Positions 1-9,012 are shown, numbered from the stretch's first letter. The stretch is DNA of 64,000 bases from JAAYQA01 sp964510345 (GCA_964510345.1 CAZEBB010000001.1:1-64000); one strand, 5' to 3'. Notes: generated by a model not told the origin, from the sequence alone. Made by a program: numbers and translations.

Positions 1-229
1 TGATGGATATGTGAAATATTATTACAATTAGAATGTCCAGGAACAATAAACGATCTGGATCATATCAAATACAGGGACTTAATATATTAGTACAAAGAAA
101 ATATTTATTGAAGAATGATACGTAATCATCTTCCGACAACAAATAGTAGTTCGTTGAAATCTCGCCATTTAGTGATCGTAATGTAACGATAACTATAACA
201 ATTGACCCTATATATCGTGAATGGATCGA
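1..229. other. A+T-rich intergenic stretch, no gene seen
   Basis: This stretch is clearly richer in A and T than the rest of the window. No reading frame in it has a ribosome site or recognisable protein motif. It is best read as the upstream flank of the operon that begins with the promoter at 230-258. I see no tRNA or riboswitch signature. Confidence 0.6.
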
Positions 230-258
230 TTGAATTATTTAATGGGGTGACGTATAAT
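230..258 (+). promoter_or_regulatory. Sigma-A-type promoter of the DUF5058-M20 operon
   Basis: A -35 box TTGAAT (230-235) and a perfect -10 box TATAAT (253-258) are separated by 17 bases. Transcription would start near 265, leaving a leader of about 65 bases before the GGGAGGGG ribosome site (318-325) and the ATG at 331. Confidence 0.75.
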
Positions 259-330
259 AAGACAATCGTTTGTTGCAATTGGAATAGTGCAATATGCAAA
301 CGGTATTATACATTTTTGGGAGGGGTATTT

Positions 331-1062
331 ATGGACAACTACTTAAACGTTGCGAATAGCTGGCAGCTATGGGCATCGACCATCCCCGTCGTCGTATTAG
401 TCGCCATTCAGGCGGTTATCTTCGTCGGAAGAGCAAAAAAAGCAGCTCCGATTGTCGGTATGACAAAAGAGGAGACAAACAAGGCGTTTCGTATCGGTTT
501 GACCTCTGCGATCGGCCCTGCGGTAGCCGTCTTCGTCGTTATGTTAGGTCTGATGGCAGCTATCGGTGGCCCGTTGGCGTGGCAACGTCTTTCCATCATC
601 GGCGCAGCGCCGACTGAATTGACAGCTGCAACGATGGCTGCGCAAGCGCAAGGACTGGACTTAGGTGGTCCCGGATACGGACTGGTCAACTTTGCCAACG
701 CAACATGGGTTATGGCGCTCAACGGTGGTGCATGGTTGCTTTCGACCGCACTGTTAACCGACAAACTGGACATTCTGAACCAAAAAATCTCCGGCGGCGA
801 CCCACGTAAAATCGCAACTCTCGGTGCCGGCGCAATGTCAGGTGCTTTTGCTTACATGTTCGGTAACGAATTAAAGAAAATTTTAGTCGCAGATCCTAAC
901 ATTCAAGCGAACGCAATCGCAGCAATTGTCGCAGGAGCATCGATGCTGGTTCTTGACAGAATCGCGAAAAAACACCCGAAACTCGTTGAGCATACGCTCG
1001 GCCTCGCCATGATTCTTGGTATGGTTGGCGCGATCGTGTTCAAGAGAATCGTCGGCGCATAG
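331..1062 (+). CDS. DUF5058-type integral membrane protein
   Basis: A 243-residue hydrophobic protein. The start at 331 is set by GGGAGGGG six bases upstream; a longer frame open from 202 would begin upstream of the promoter and is rejected. I see about six hydrophobic segments, a Gly/Ala-rich core and a C-terminal Lys/Arg. The sequence resembles proteins annotated DUF5058, whose function is unknown. The next gene starts 12 bases downstream with its own AGGAGG site and encodes another membrane protein of similar size; two M20 amidohydrolases follow. I infer that the two membrane proteins form one transporter or channel feeding the hydrolases. That role is not shown by any motif. Confidence 0.75.
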   Translation: MDNYLNVANSWQLWASTIPVVVLVAIQAVIFVGRAKKAAPIVGMTKEETNKAFRIGLTSAIGPAVAVFVVMLGLMAAIGGPLAWQRLSIIGAAPTELTAATMAAQAQGLDLGGPGYGLVNFANATWVMALNGGAWLLSTALLTDKLDILNQKISGGDPRKIATLGAGAMSGAFAYMFGNELKKILVADPNIQANAIAAIVAGASMLVLDRIAKKHPKLVEHTLGLAMILGMVGAIVFKRIVGA

Positions 1063-1073
1063 GAGGTATTACG

Positions 1074-1772
1074 ATGGATAACACTGTAAATCAACACGGC
1101 ATGACACAATCTCAAGTCGATCAAGCATATAAAGCGGAGTTTACGAAACCCATTATTCGTTGGGGTCGTCTCACGAACCTGCTCGCTTTCTTCTTCTGCT
1201 TTATCCCCGCATTGACGGTCGCATTCGTTTTTGATGCGATGCCGCCGATCCGAGACATTCTCACCGGTTGGGGACTCATCGCAGCAATCTTCGGTATCTA
1301 CTGTATCGTAGAGCCGGTTTCTTATTTCCCCGTTCTCGGAATCCCCGGAACCTACATGTCCTTCTTGGCTGGAAATATCAGTAACATGCGTCTGCCGGTA
1401 TCGGCGATCGCACAAGAAGTACTGGGAACTGAACAAGGCTCCAAAAAAGCAGAACTCGTTTCCACGCTGAGTATCGCAGGATCGATCATCACCAACTTGA
1501 TCGTTACCACGATCGCTGCTGTCGGTGGAGCGGCTCTTATGAGCGTATTCCCGCCGGTCGTCATCGAAGCATTCGGATACGTTGGAGCCGCAATCTTCGG
1601 CGCGATGTTCGCAATGTACACGGCGAAAAACCTGAAACTGGGTGCTTTCGCTCTCGTGATCGTTATGATCATGTTCTTAGTTGTAAAAGTACTTCCCCCG
1701 TGGGCAATGATCCTGATTGCCGTCTTCGGTACGGTCGCCTTCGGATTTGCATTACTTCCCAAAGATAAATAA
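1074..1772 (+). CDS. Integral membrane protein, partner of the DUF5058 protein
   Basis: A 232-residue protein with a hydrophilic N-terminal stretch of about 30 residues followed by several hydrophobic segments. It ends in a short Lys-rich tail. AGGAGG lies just before the ATG. I know no catalytic or transport motif in it. Homologues beside M20 peptidases are sometimes labelled small-conductance mechanosensitive channel or hypothetical; I do not see an MscS beta domain, so I avoid that name. Tight spacing with both neighbours supports a shared complex or pathway with the DUF5058 protein and the amidohydrolase at 1795. Function unassigned. Confidence 0.7.
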   Translation: MDNTVNQHGMTQSQVDQAYKAEFTKPIIRWGRLTNLLAFFFCFIPALTVAFVFDAMPPIRDILTGWGLIAAIFGIYCIVEPVSYFPVLGIPGTYMSFLAGNISNMRLPVSAIAQEVLGTEQGSKKAELVSTLSIAGSIITNLIVTTIAAVGGAALMSVFPPVVIEAFGYVGAAIFGAMFAMYTAKNLKLGAFALVIVMIMFLVVKVLPPWAMILIAVFGTVAFGFALLPKDK

Positions 1773-1794
1773 AACCAAACACAGGAGGAATTGA

Positions 1795-2979
1795 ATGGCA
1801 GTTAAGAAAATCGACGATAAAAAAGCGGAACAAGTTGTTCAGTGGAGACGGGATTTACACCAAATCCCCGAACTCGGCAATGATTTGCCGCAAACGTACG
1901 CATATGTTACGGGGAAACTCGATGAGATGGGCGTCAAATATGAGGGCGGTGTCGGCGTACAACACGGCATCGTAGCGGTAATTGAAGGGAATCGTCCCGG
2001 TAAAGTTGTCGCATTGCGCGCGGATATGGACGCGCTACCGGTCGTCGAGAATACCGGACTTCCGTTCCAATCCACAAATGGTAACATGCACGCTTGTGCG
2101 CACGATGCGCATACGGCGACAATGCTTGGGGTCGTAAAAGAATTTGTTGATCTAAACGGCGACTTCCCAGGTACAGTCAAGTTCTTATTCCAACCGGCCG
2201 AAGAAATCTCCAGCGGCGCAGAGCCGATGGTTCAAGCCGGATGCCTAAAAAATCCTGAAGTTGACTATGTACTCGGTATGCACGTCGGTAACATTTCCGA
2301 CGAAGTGCCGGTGGGAAACTTTATGTTCAGCACAGGTCCCATGATGGCTTGCCTTGACCGCTTTACGATCAAAGTAACGGGCAAAGGCTCACATGGAGCG
2401 TATCCGCATGATTCACACGACACACTGGTCGCTTCCTGCTATCTCGTAACGGCATTGCAGGAAATCGTATCACGCGAAATCATGCCGACTGAGCCGGCGG
2501 TCCTCACGATCGGAAAACTTCACTGTGGATCCACTTACAATGTCATTCCGGGTGAAGCAGAAATTGAGGGAACTGCGCGTTCCGTCAATCAGGAAACCCG
2601 TGAGTACATCGTAAAGCGCATCGGCGAGATCGCTGAAGGCATTACCAAGTCCTTCCGCTGCTCCGTCGAATTTGACTACACCTACGGAGCTCCACCTCTT
2701 GTCAATCACGAAGAGACGGCTCTCAAGGCGATGGCAAGTGCAGCAAAAGTGGTCGGAGACGACCGCGTCCAATTGCAGAAGAAGCCGGTCATGGGTGGAG
2801 AAGACTACGCCTACTATCTCTTAGAGAAACCGGGTGCGTTTATCTTCTTCTCAAACCCGTTAGAGATTGACGGATTCTGTTACCCGCATCACAACGCGAA
2901 ATTTGCAATCGACGACAGCATCCTACGTGATGGCGTTGACGTATTTGTACAAATGGCGCTGGATTTACTGGGCGAATAA
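1795..2979 (+). CDS. M20 family metal-dependent amidohydrolase
   Basis: A 394-residue soluble enzyme of peptidase family M20 (subfamily D, amidohydrolase/N-acyl-amino-acid deacylase type). Visible features are the HQIPELG N-terminal motif, a metal site HACAHDAH near residues 98-105, the catalytic Glu pair in PAEEISSG near 135, MHVG near 160 and a C-terminal YPHHNAKF near 363. Members remove acyl or aminoacyl groups from amino acids, using two metal ions. The usual HACGHDxH has Ala in place of Gly here. AGGAGG precedes the ATG. It is third in the operon and is followed by a strong terminator, so expression separates from the second M20 gene. The substrate is unknown. Confidence 0.9.
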   Translation: MAVKKIDDKKAEQVVQWRRDLHQIPELGNDLPQTYAYVTGKLDEMGVKYEGGVGVQHGIVAVIEGNRPGKVVALRADMDALPVVENTGLPFQSTNGNMHACAHDAHTATMLGVVKEFVDLNGDFPGTVKFLFQPAEEISSGAEPMVQAGCLKNPEVDYVLGMHVGNISDEVPVGNFMFSTGPMMACLDRFTIKVTGKGSHGAYPHDSHDTLVASCYLVTALQEIVSREIMPTEPAVLTIGKLHCGSTYNVIPGEAEIEGTARSVNQETREYIVKRIGEIAEGITKSFRCSVEFDYTYGAPPLVNHEETALKAMASAAKVVGDDRVQLQKKPVMGGEDYAYYLLEKPGAFIFFSNPLEIDGFCYPHHNAKFAIDDSILRDGVDVFVQMALDLLGE

Positions 2980-2990
2980 GTAATGATAAG

Positions 2991-3037
2991 GTCCAAGCAC
3001 ATTCCGAACCAAGTAGGATGGGCTTGGACTTTTTTTA
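2991..3037 (+). terminator. Rho-independent terminator between the two M20 genes
   Basis: Stem GTCCAAGC (2991-2998) pairs with GCTTGGAC (3022-3029), followed by seven T. It lies 12 bases after the stop of the first amidohydrolase and before the ribosome site of the second. It would reduce, but need not abolish, read-through. Confidence 0.85.
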
Positions 3038-3057
3038 CTCAAAGAAAGGAGATTGAT

Positions 3058-4440
3058 ATGTTAGATCGAGCGATGCAATATTTGAAAGAAAGAGAACCTG
3101 AACTCAAAGAACTGGCGAAAGAGATTTGGGACAATCCCGAATTAGGATATCAAGAAGAAAAGGCGGCGGCTTTATTCGCCGACTATCTGGAGAAAGAAGG
3201 ATTTGCAGTTGAACGCGGATATGCAGGGATCAAAACCGCCGTCCGCGCAAGCTATGGTAGCGGATCGCCTGTGATCGGTCTGTTAGCCGAATATGATGCG
3301 TTGCCGGATCTCAGCCAAAAGATTCAAACAGTCAAAGAACCGGTCGCTGCCGGTTCACCGGGTCATGGCTGTGCGCATAATCTGATCGGCGTATCCAATA
3401 TCGGAGCTGCAATTGCGATCAAAGAAGGACTGAAGGATACACCGGGGACCGGCACTGTGGTCATTTACGGATGCCCGGCAGAGGAACTTTTAACCGGAAA
3501 AGGCTATATGGCGCGAGCCGGTGCTTTCCGTGAACTCGACTTCGCCCTTGGATGGCATCCCGGCGCTTTCAACACGGTGCTTTACGGCACATTGACGGCG
3601 ATCAACGGCTTCAAGTTCCGCTTTAAAGGCATAACCGCTCACGCCGCATTGGACCCTGAAAACGGACGCTCCGCACTGGACGCCGTCGAGCTCATGAATG
3701 TCGGTGTCAACTTCTTACGAGAGCATGTGACGAGCGATGTGCGGATGCACTATATCATCACCAATGGTGGCCTCGCTCCGAATATCGTACCGGAGCACGC
3801 GGAGTCCCACTATTTCGTGCGCGCGCTAAAGCTGGATACCGTCAAAGCGGTCAAAGAGCGCATCTTCAAGATTGCAGAAGGCGCTGCACTGATGACGGAT
3901 ACGCAGCTTGAGATCGAAGAACTCGGCGGTTGCTATGATATCCTCACCAGCAAGACTCTGGGCGATGTCATCTATGACTCGCTTCACGAAGTTGACAAAC
4001 CGGAGTATTCGGAAGCGGATTACGTATTCGCGAAGGAAATGAACGCGCAAACACCGAACTATACAAAACTTCTCGGCTCCGGTGCGGTTCAACCCGGCCA
4101 GGAAATTCATGAGCAAGTGGCTCCCAAATCCGTGCAAAACGTATACGCATCAACCGACGTTGGCGATGTGTCGTATATCGTGCCCCTCGGCTTCTTTATG
4201 ACGGCGTCACAAAATGTCGGCGCACCCGGACATAGCTGGCAGATCGTCGCATGTGCCGGTAACGAGATTGGGTTCCAAGGCATGCTGTACGGTAGCCGTG
4301 CCATGGTTCGCGCATACGACAAGATTCGCAATGACCCTGCGATCTTAGAGGCCGCACGGGAAGAGTTCGCCAAGGCGACCGCAGGGAAGACGTACACGCC
4401 GCAAATCCCTGAAGGGGCAAAAGTACCGTTTAACGATTAA
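3058..4440 (+). CDS. M20 family amidohydrolase, AbgB-like
   Basis: A 460-residue enzyme of family M20. The layout resembles AbgB (aminobenzoyl-glutamate hydrolase subunit) and related amidohydrolases: DNPELGYQE near the N-terminus, GHGCAHN near residue 102, PAEELLTGKG near 140, WHPGAF near 165 and GAPGHSWQ near 388. The start is the ATG at 3058 with AAAGGAG upstream; the frame is open from 2983 but that extension runs through the terminator hairpin and is rejected. It differs clearly from the shorter M20 enzyme upstream, so the pair are not a recent duplication. Likely substrate: an N-acyl or aminobenzoyl amino acid; not proven. Confidence 0.88.
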   Translation: MLDRAMQYLKEREPELKELAKEIWDNPELGYQEEKAAALFADYLEKEGFAVERGYAGIKTAVRASYGSGSPVIGLLAEYDALPDLSQKIQTVKEPVAAGSPGHGCAHNLIGVSNIGAAIAIKEGLKDTPGTGTVVIYGCPAEELLTGKGYMARAGAFRELDFALGWHPGAFNTVLYGTLTAINGFKFRFKGITAHAALDPENGRSALDAVELMNVGVNFLREHVTSDVRMHYIITNGGLAPNIVPEHAESHYFVRALKLDTVKAVKERIFKIAEGAALMTDTQLEIEELGGCYDILTSKTLGDVIYDSLHEVDKPEYSEADYVFAKEMNAQTPNYTKLLGSGAVQPGQEIHEQVAPKSVQNVYASTDVGDVSYIVPLGFFMTASQNVGAPGHSWQIVACAGNEIGFQGMLYGSRAMVRAYDKIRNDPAILEAAREEFAKATAGKTYTPQIPEGAKVPFND

Positions 4441-4443
4441 ATG

Positions 4444-4498
4444 AGTGATCTGAAAAGGAGAGTCTTTTGTAAGAAAGTCTCTCCTTTATCACTTTTTT
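4444..4498 (+). terminator. Rho-independent terminator after the second M20 gene
   Basis: AGTGAT (4444-4449) pairs with ATCACT (4488-4493). Inside this lies a longer near-perfect stem, AAAGGAGAGTCTTT against AAAGTCTCTCCTTT, and a run of six T follows. It closes the amidohydrolase operon. Confidence 0.85.
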
Positions 4499-4539
4499 GA
4501 TGTGGTATACTAAGTACCATATTGAAAGGAGGCGAGATT

Positions 4540-5493
4540 GTGCGAGGACTGAAACGACTCATCATTTTCTTGGTTCTGCTGATCATTGCCTATGGAGTTT
4601 GGTGGTTTGTCGATGATCAATATCGAAGCGACCTCGCAAAGGTACGCTACGACACATATGGAAGAGAACATTTCGGAGAATTGGAGAAGGAGCGGGTAAA
4701 GCCGGAGGACATCGAACGTGGGAACGAAGGGAACCGTCCGGTCAAAACGGAACTCGTCTTTCTATTAGCGGGCGTTGACGCCGGGACTTCAGAAGCGGGA
4801 ACGCGTACGGACACGCTCATCTTGTGCAAAGTGAATTGGCTGGATAACAAGATTTCGATGCTCTCTATCCCCAGAGACTCCTACGTTTACATCAGAGGAG
4901 AAGCGGACAAGGTCAATCACGCGCATTCGTATGGGGGCATGCAGTTGACGATGGAGACACTGCGAAGTGCACTGGGGATTGATCTGGATTATTACTTCAC
5001 GATGGACTTTGACGCCGTTATGGAACTCGTTGACATCATCGGAGGGGTGGAGGTCGATGTACAAGAACCGCAGGCTTCCGACTTGAAGCTGGATGTCGGG
5101 GTACAGAAGCTGGATGGCTATATGGCGATGGAATATGTCAGATACCGTAAGGGATTTGAATCGGGCGACTTAGGACGCGTGTCGGCACAGCAGGACTTCT
5201 TACGCATCGCGCTTCCGCAGATCCTTTCACCGAAGAATATCGTACACTTACCGGCGCTTCTTTCCGCATTGAACGACTACTCTGATTCTAATTTCGGTCC
5301 GCTGACAACACTTAGCATGATGCCGGCTGCGTTGCGCTTCGGGTCGGCGGAGATTGAGAGCGCGGTACTGCCCGGGTATCCGGGAGAACGGGACGCGATC
5401 AGCTACTACTTTTTATATCCGGATGAAGTCCAATGGCTGATGGACGAGTATCTTTCGGCGTACCAAACGGGATCGGTCGATGTACCGGAGTAA
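4540..5493 (+). CDS. LytR-CpsA-Psr (LCP) family wall-polymer ligase
   Basis: A 317-residue membrane-anchored enzyme. LCP proteins transfer undecaprenyl-phosphate-linked glycopolymers (teichoic acid, capsule) to peptidoglycan outside the membrane. One membrane helix spans about residues 5-24, then the LCP domain with the conserved Arg/Asp in TRTDTLIL, SIPRDSYV, NHAHSYGG, and RYRKGFESGDLGR. The start is GTG at 4540 with AAAGGAGG at 4525-4532; an in-frame TTG at 4522 would overlap that site. A TATACT box at 4506-4511 may be the -10 of its promoter, but I see no good -35. murJ follows after 28 bases, which fits a cell-envelope operon. Confidence 0.9.
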   Translation: MRGLKRLIIFLVLLIIAYGVWWFVDDQYRSDLAKVRYDTYGREHFGELEKERVKPEDIERGNEGNRPVKTELVFLLAGVDAGTSEAGTRTDTLILCKVNWLDNKISMLSIPRDSYVYIRGEADKVNHAHSYGGMQLTMETLRSALGIDLDYYFTMDFDAVMELVDIIGGVEVDVQEPQASDLKLDVGVQKLDGYMAMEYVRYRKGFESGDLGRVSAQQDFLRIALPQILSPKNIVHLPALLSALNDYSDSNFGPLTTLSMMPAALRFGSAEIESAVLPGYPGERDAISYYFLYPDEVQWLMDEYLSAYQTGSVDVPE

Positions 5494-5521
5494 TCGGTAA
5501 TACCAATGCAATGAGGGGTGT

Positions 5522-7048
5522 ATGAAAAAAACCGCTTTTGTGATCATGCTGGTCACGATTCTATCGAAAGTTTTTGGATTTGTGAGAGATATTGCACTCT
5601 CCTATTTTTACGGCGCATCTACGGTGTCGGACGTTTTCTTAGTTTCACAGACGATTCCGAATACCCTATTTGCACTGATCGGCACTGCGGTCATGATGGG
5701 TTTCATTCCCATCGCAAGCCGCATCTACGAAGAGAAATCAACAGAAGAAGGCGACCGGTTCACGCAGGCGATGCTGACATCGGTCGTCCTTTTGGCGTTG
5801 GTGATTGTTGTGATCGGAATGCTATTTACGCGACCGATCGTCCGGATTTTTGCGATCGGCTTTGACCGCGAAGCGTTGGATATGGCGGTGTTTTTTACGC
5901 GTGTCTTCTTATGGGGGCTCCTAGCCAATGCGGCGATCTATGTACTGAGAGGATATCTGCAAGTTAAAGAGCGTTATGTCATTACGACGATGACGGGCTT
6001 CCCCTATAACTTTGTCCTCATCGCGGGGATCGCCTTATCGGCGTGGGTCGACCTTCGAATCCTTCCGTATGCCGCAGTCATTGCGCTGTTTGCTCAGCTG
6101 TTCCTCTTTATTCCGGATTTAGTCCGTCTTCGATTTGCACCCCGTTTTACTTTGCGATTTGATCCGCAGATGCTACGAGATTTCCTGCGATTTGTCCTGC
6201 CGGTTGTGATCGCTGCTGGGATTGCTCAAGCTGCGGCCGTTATCGATCGGACGGTGGCTTCCGGCGTCGCGGTAGGGGGAATATCGGCTCTCAACTACGC
6301 CTCACGACTGAACGGATTTGTACTGGGCTTGTTTACGACCTCTTTGATCACCGTACTATACCCGATGATGTCCCGAATGGCGGCAACCGGCAATATGAAC
6401 AAAATGAAGGACTCGGTCAACGAATCGGTACTGCTCACTTCAATTTTTGTCATCCCGGTGAGTATCGGAGCGGCCCTATTGGCGGAACCGATCGTTTCCG
6501 TACTCTTTGGACGCGGCGCTTTTGATGATAATGCGCTCGCAATGACGACCTCTGCTTTGACCGCCTATTCGATCGGGATGCTGCCGGCCGGTCTGCGAGA
6601 AATCCTGTCGAAAGCGCTCTACGCAATGGAAGATACGAAGACGCCTCTGTGGAACGGGATGATCGCATCCGGTATGCATATTGTACTATGCTTACTCCTG
6701 TATCGTCCTTTTGGGATTATGGGGATCGCTATCGCAACAAGTATCGATGCCATTTTGGCAACGGTCATGTATTTTGTCACTCTGCGTAAAAAGATCGACT
6801 ACGGCCTTAGCCGTGCGAATTGGATCTCTGTGGGAAAAATCCTCGTCGCGGCGATTGGCATGGGGGTTGTTGCGTATTTCGGTTACGCTCTTTTTAGCGC
6901 ACGCATGGGAGAATTTTTGTCGCTATCCTTATCGATCCTCCTCGCAGCGGGATTGTACGCAGCTGCATTGCTCGTTTTGCGCGTCGACGAAGCGACGCAG
7001 TTTATCCATCTACTCCGCTCGCGTTTTCAGCCGAAAGTAAGGGAGTGA
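5522..7048 (+). CDS. murJ: Lipid II flippase MurJ (MviN family)
   Basis: A 508-residue polytopic membrane protein of the MOP superfamily, with about 14 hydrophobic helices. MurJ flips the peptidoglycan precursor lipid II across the membrane. Family marks include the N-terminal SKVFGFVRDIALSYFYG segment, GTAVMMGFIPI, and GMLPAGLREILSKALYAMEDTKTP in the middle. Length matches the family. It follows the LCP gene and ends one base before a TTG that could extend fdhD. A paralogue of the polysaccharide flippase type is less likely given the N-terminal motif. Confidence 0.9.
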   Translation: MKKTAFVIMLVTILSKVFGFVRDIALSYFYGASTVSDVFLVSQTIPNTLFALIGTAVMMGFIPIASRIYEEKSTEEGDRFTQAMLTSVVLLALVIVVIGMLFTRPIVRIFAIGFDREALDMAVFFTRVFLWGLLANAAIYVLRGYLQVKERYVITTMTGFPYNFVLIAGIALSAWVDLRILPYAAVIALFAQLFLFIPDLVRLRFAPRFTLRFDPQMLRDFLRFVLPVVIAAGIAQAAAVIDRTVASGVAVGGISALNYASRLNGFVLGLFTTSLITVLYPMMSRMAATGNMNKMKDSVNESVLLTSIFVIPVSIGAALLAEPIVSVLFGRGAFDDNALAMTTSALTAYSIGMLPAGLREILSKALYAMEDTKTPLWNGMIASGMHIVLCLLLYRPFGIMGIAIATSIDAILATVMYFVTLRKKIDYGLSRANWISVGKILVAAIGMGVVAYFGYALFSARMGEFLSLSLSILLAAGLYAAALLVLRVDEATQFIHLLRSRFQPKVRE

Positions 7049-7055
7049 GTTGCCT

Positions 7056-7760
7056 ATGACGATCTATTTACCGGAAGAACAGGCTTTGCAAATTTTTGTC
7101 AATCAACAGCCGGTGGCGACGCTCATGGCGACTCCCGGCCAACTACGCCAACTCGCCATTGGTCATATGATCAACACAGGTATCATCAAAGATATTGGAG
7201 AGATCGCACGTTTATATGCCTGTGACGATGAAAGCGAAATCTATGTAGAAATCGACTCTGATGTGAGAGCGTTTGAGAACCACGGGCTCATCACCTCCGG
7301 TTGCGGCGCTAAACCTGTGCTTCCGGAGAAAGCGCATTTAATCGTCACCTCTGAATACGGCATATCGTTTTCGGACTTACAATTTGCCGTCGTGCGGATG
7401 CTCCAAGAGAATACGCTTTATCAAAAATACGGCGGAATTCATACGGCGGCATTGTCAACTCGTGACGACTTTCTGCTCGCGGAAGATGTGGGGCGTCATA
7501 ATGCGCAGGACAAGGTCACGGGGATCGCACAGGAACTCGCAATCGATCTTCGCCACAGCGTGATCCTGAGTACCGGAAGAATCTCCAGCGACATGGTCGC
7601 CAAGGCGATTTTTGCGGGAGTGCCGATCCTTGCATCTCTCAGCTTGCCGACGACATTAGCGCGCGATTTGGCGCATCGATACGGGGTCACCCTCGTCGGC
7701 CGCGCCGGAAAGACACCGCCTATGGTGATCACGCATCCGGAGAGGATTATTGAAGATTAA
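7056..7760 (+). CDS. fdhD: Formate dehydrogenase accessory sulfurtransferase FdhD
   Basis: A 234-residue protein. FdhD passes sulfur from a cysteine desulfurase to the molybdenum or tungsten cofactor before insertion into formate dehydrogenase. Family blocks are visible: GGIHTAAL (about residue 126), EDVGRHNAQDKV, and STGRISSDMVAKA (about 173). The Cys region reads TSGCGAKP (about residues 79-86), so only the first Cys of the usual pair is present. The ATG at 7056 is chosen because GGGAG lies about 10 bases upstream; TTG at 7050 is possible. No formate dehydrogenase or molybdopterin gene is in the window. A hairpin terminator follows at once. Confidence 0.88.
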   Translation: MTIYLPEEQALQIFVNQQPVATLMATPGQLRQLAIGHMINTGIIKDIGEIARLYACDDESEIYVEIDSDVRAFENHGLITSGCGAKPVLPEKAHLIVTSEYGISFSDLQFAVVRMLQENTLYQKYGGIHTAALSTRDDFLLAEDVGRHNAQDKVTGIAQELAIDLRHSVILSTGRISSDMVAKAIFAGVPILASLSLPTTLARDLAHRYGVTLVGRAGKTPPMVITHPERIIED

Positions 7761-7784
7761 AAAACCGCCGAAATGGCGGTTTTA
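7759..7784. terminator. Bidirectional terminator between fdhD and mnmA
   Basis: AAAACCGCC (7761-7769) pairs with GGCGGTTTT (7775-7783) around a GAAAT loop. The A and T flanks serve both convergent genes; the hairpin overlaps both stop codons or directly abuts them. Confidence 0.85.
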
Positions 7785-8903
7785 CTCTTCAAACAGGGGG
7801 TTCATATAGGCGTACTGGTCATCTAATGGGACGAGCTGATCGATGACGGCACCGCCCATACAACGTTCGCCGTCGTACAGTGCGATGGTTTGGCCGGGGG
7901 TTGCTGCGCGAACGGGGGTGGGGAATTCCACGACGATGCGGTCGCCCTCTTTTTGGGTGACTACGGCGTCGACATCTTGTTGGCGATACCTGACTTTGGC
8001 GGTACATCGATAGGGGGACGGCGGCTTTTCGCCGATCCAGACCATCTCCTGCGCCGTGAGTCCTCGGCTGAACAATGCAGGGTGATCCTCTCCCTGTACG
8101 GCGTAGAGGACATTTTCTTGCGTATTTTTACCGGAAACGAACCAAGGTTCACCGGTGCCTACGCCGCCAATTCCCATGCCTCTGCGTTGACCTAAAGTAT
8201 AATGCAAAAGACCGCTGTGGGTGCCGATGACTTCACCCTGTTCATTGAGAATCGAGCCGGGTTTTGTCTCCAAATATTGGTCCAAGAAGGCGTTAAAATC
8301 GCGCTCGCCGATAAAACAGATGCCGGTGGAGTCCTTCTTCTTCGCCGTCGCGAGTTGGTTCTCTTCTGCCCAGTGGCGCACTTCCTCTTTTTGTAGACCG
8401 CCGATCGGGAAGAGACATTTGGATAGCGCCTGTTCATCGATGCGACATAGAAAATAGCTTTGGTCCTTGCCCGGGTCGGCTCCGCGGAGAAGATGCGTTC
8501 TGCCGTCTACCGTTCGTTGGTCAGCGTAGTGCCCCATGGCGATATAGTCTGCCTCTAACTGCATCGCATAATGCAAAAAGGCGTTGAATTTGATCTCCTT
8601 ATTGCATAACACGTCCGGATTCGGCGTGCGGCCGCGCCGGTATTCCTTTAAAAAATAAGAAAACACATGGTCTAAGTATTCTTCTTCAAAGTTTACGGTA
8701 TAAAAGGGGATATTGAGCTGAACGGCCACTTTTCTAGCGTCGATCGAATCTTCCGCTGCAGTGCAAATGCCTGATTCATCTTCTTCATCCCAGTTTTTCA
8801 TAAATAATCCAATGACATCATATCCCTCTTGCTTCAACAATCCGGCACATACCGAGGAATCGACGCCGCCACTCATCCCGAGTACGACTCTTTTTTTCAA
8901 CAT
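7782..8903 (-). CDS. mnmA: tRNA-specific 2-thiouridylase MnmA
   Basis: A 373-residue enzyme that adds sulfur to wobble U34 of tRNA-Lys, Glu and Gln. The PP-loop GMSGGVDSSV lies at residues 9-18. The catalytic cysteines sit in LCNKEIKF (about residue 100) and STGICFIGERDF (about 197). The RGRTPNPDVLCN block and length are typical. It is the only large minus-strand gene in the first 22 kb, with its own promoter on that strand. Downstream it converges on fdhD through the shared terminator. Confidence 0.95.
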   Translation of the reverse strand: MLKKRVVLGMSGGVDSSVCAGLLKQEGYDVIGLFMKNWDEEDESGICTAAEDSIDARKVAVQLNIPFYTVNFEEEYLDHVFSYFLKEYRRGRTPNPDVLCNKEIKFNAFLHYAMQLEADYIAMGHYADQRTVDGRTHLLRGADPGKDQSYFLCRIDEQALSKCLFPIGGLQKEEVRHWAEENQLATAKKKDSTGICFIGERDFNAFLDQYLETKPGSILNEQGEVIGTHSGLLHYTLGQRRGMGIGGVGTGEPWFVSGKNTQENVLYAVQGEDHPALFSRGLTAQEMVWIGEKPPSPYRCTAKVRYRQQDVDAVVTQKEGDRIVVEFPTPVRAATPGQTIALYDGERCMGGAVIDQLVPLDDQYAYMNPLFEE

Positions 8904-8924
8904 GACACAACCTTCCTATCGGGT

Positions 8925-8953
8925 ATTATAATCGGTTTCGAATCACAGTGCAA
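8925..8953 (-). promoter_or_regulatory. Promoter of mnmA (minus strand)
   Basis: On the minus strand TTGCAC (8948-8953) and TATAAT (8925-8930) are 17 bases apart, 22 bases before the mnmA ATG. The same 109-base gap holds the divergent start of the ruvC operon; there a TACAAT at 8990-8995 could be a -10 box but has only a weak -35. Confidence 0.65.
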
Positions 8954-9012
8954 AAACAGAACAAGGGTTCGGCTACTCTCTTTTTATGTTACAATGAATT
9001 CGGAGGAGAGGC

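Noticed and set aside
202..330. N-terminal extension of the DUF5058 protein from a TTG at 202
   Set aside because: It would start upstream of the promoter at 230-258 and lacks a ribosome site.
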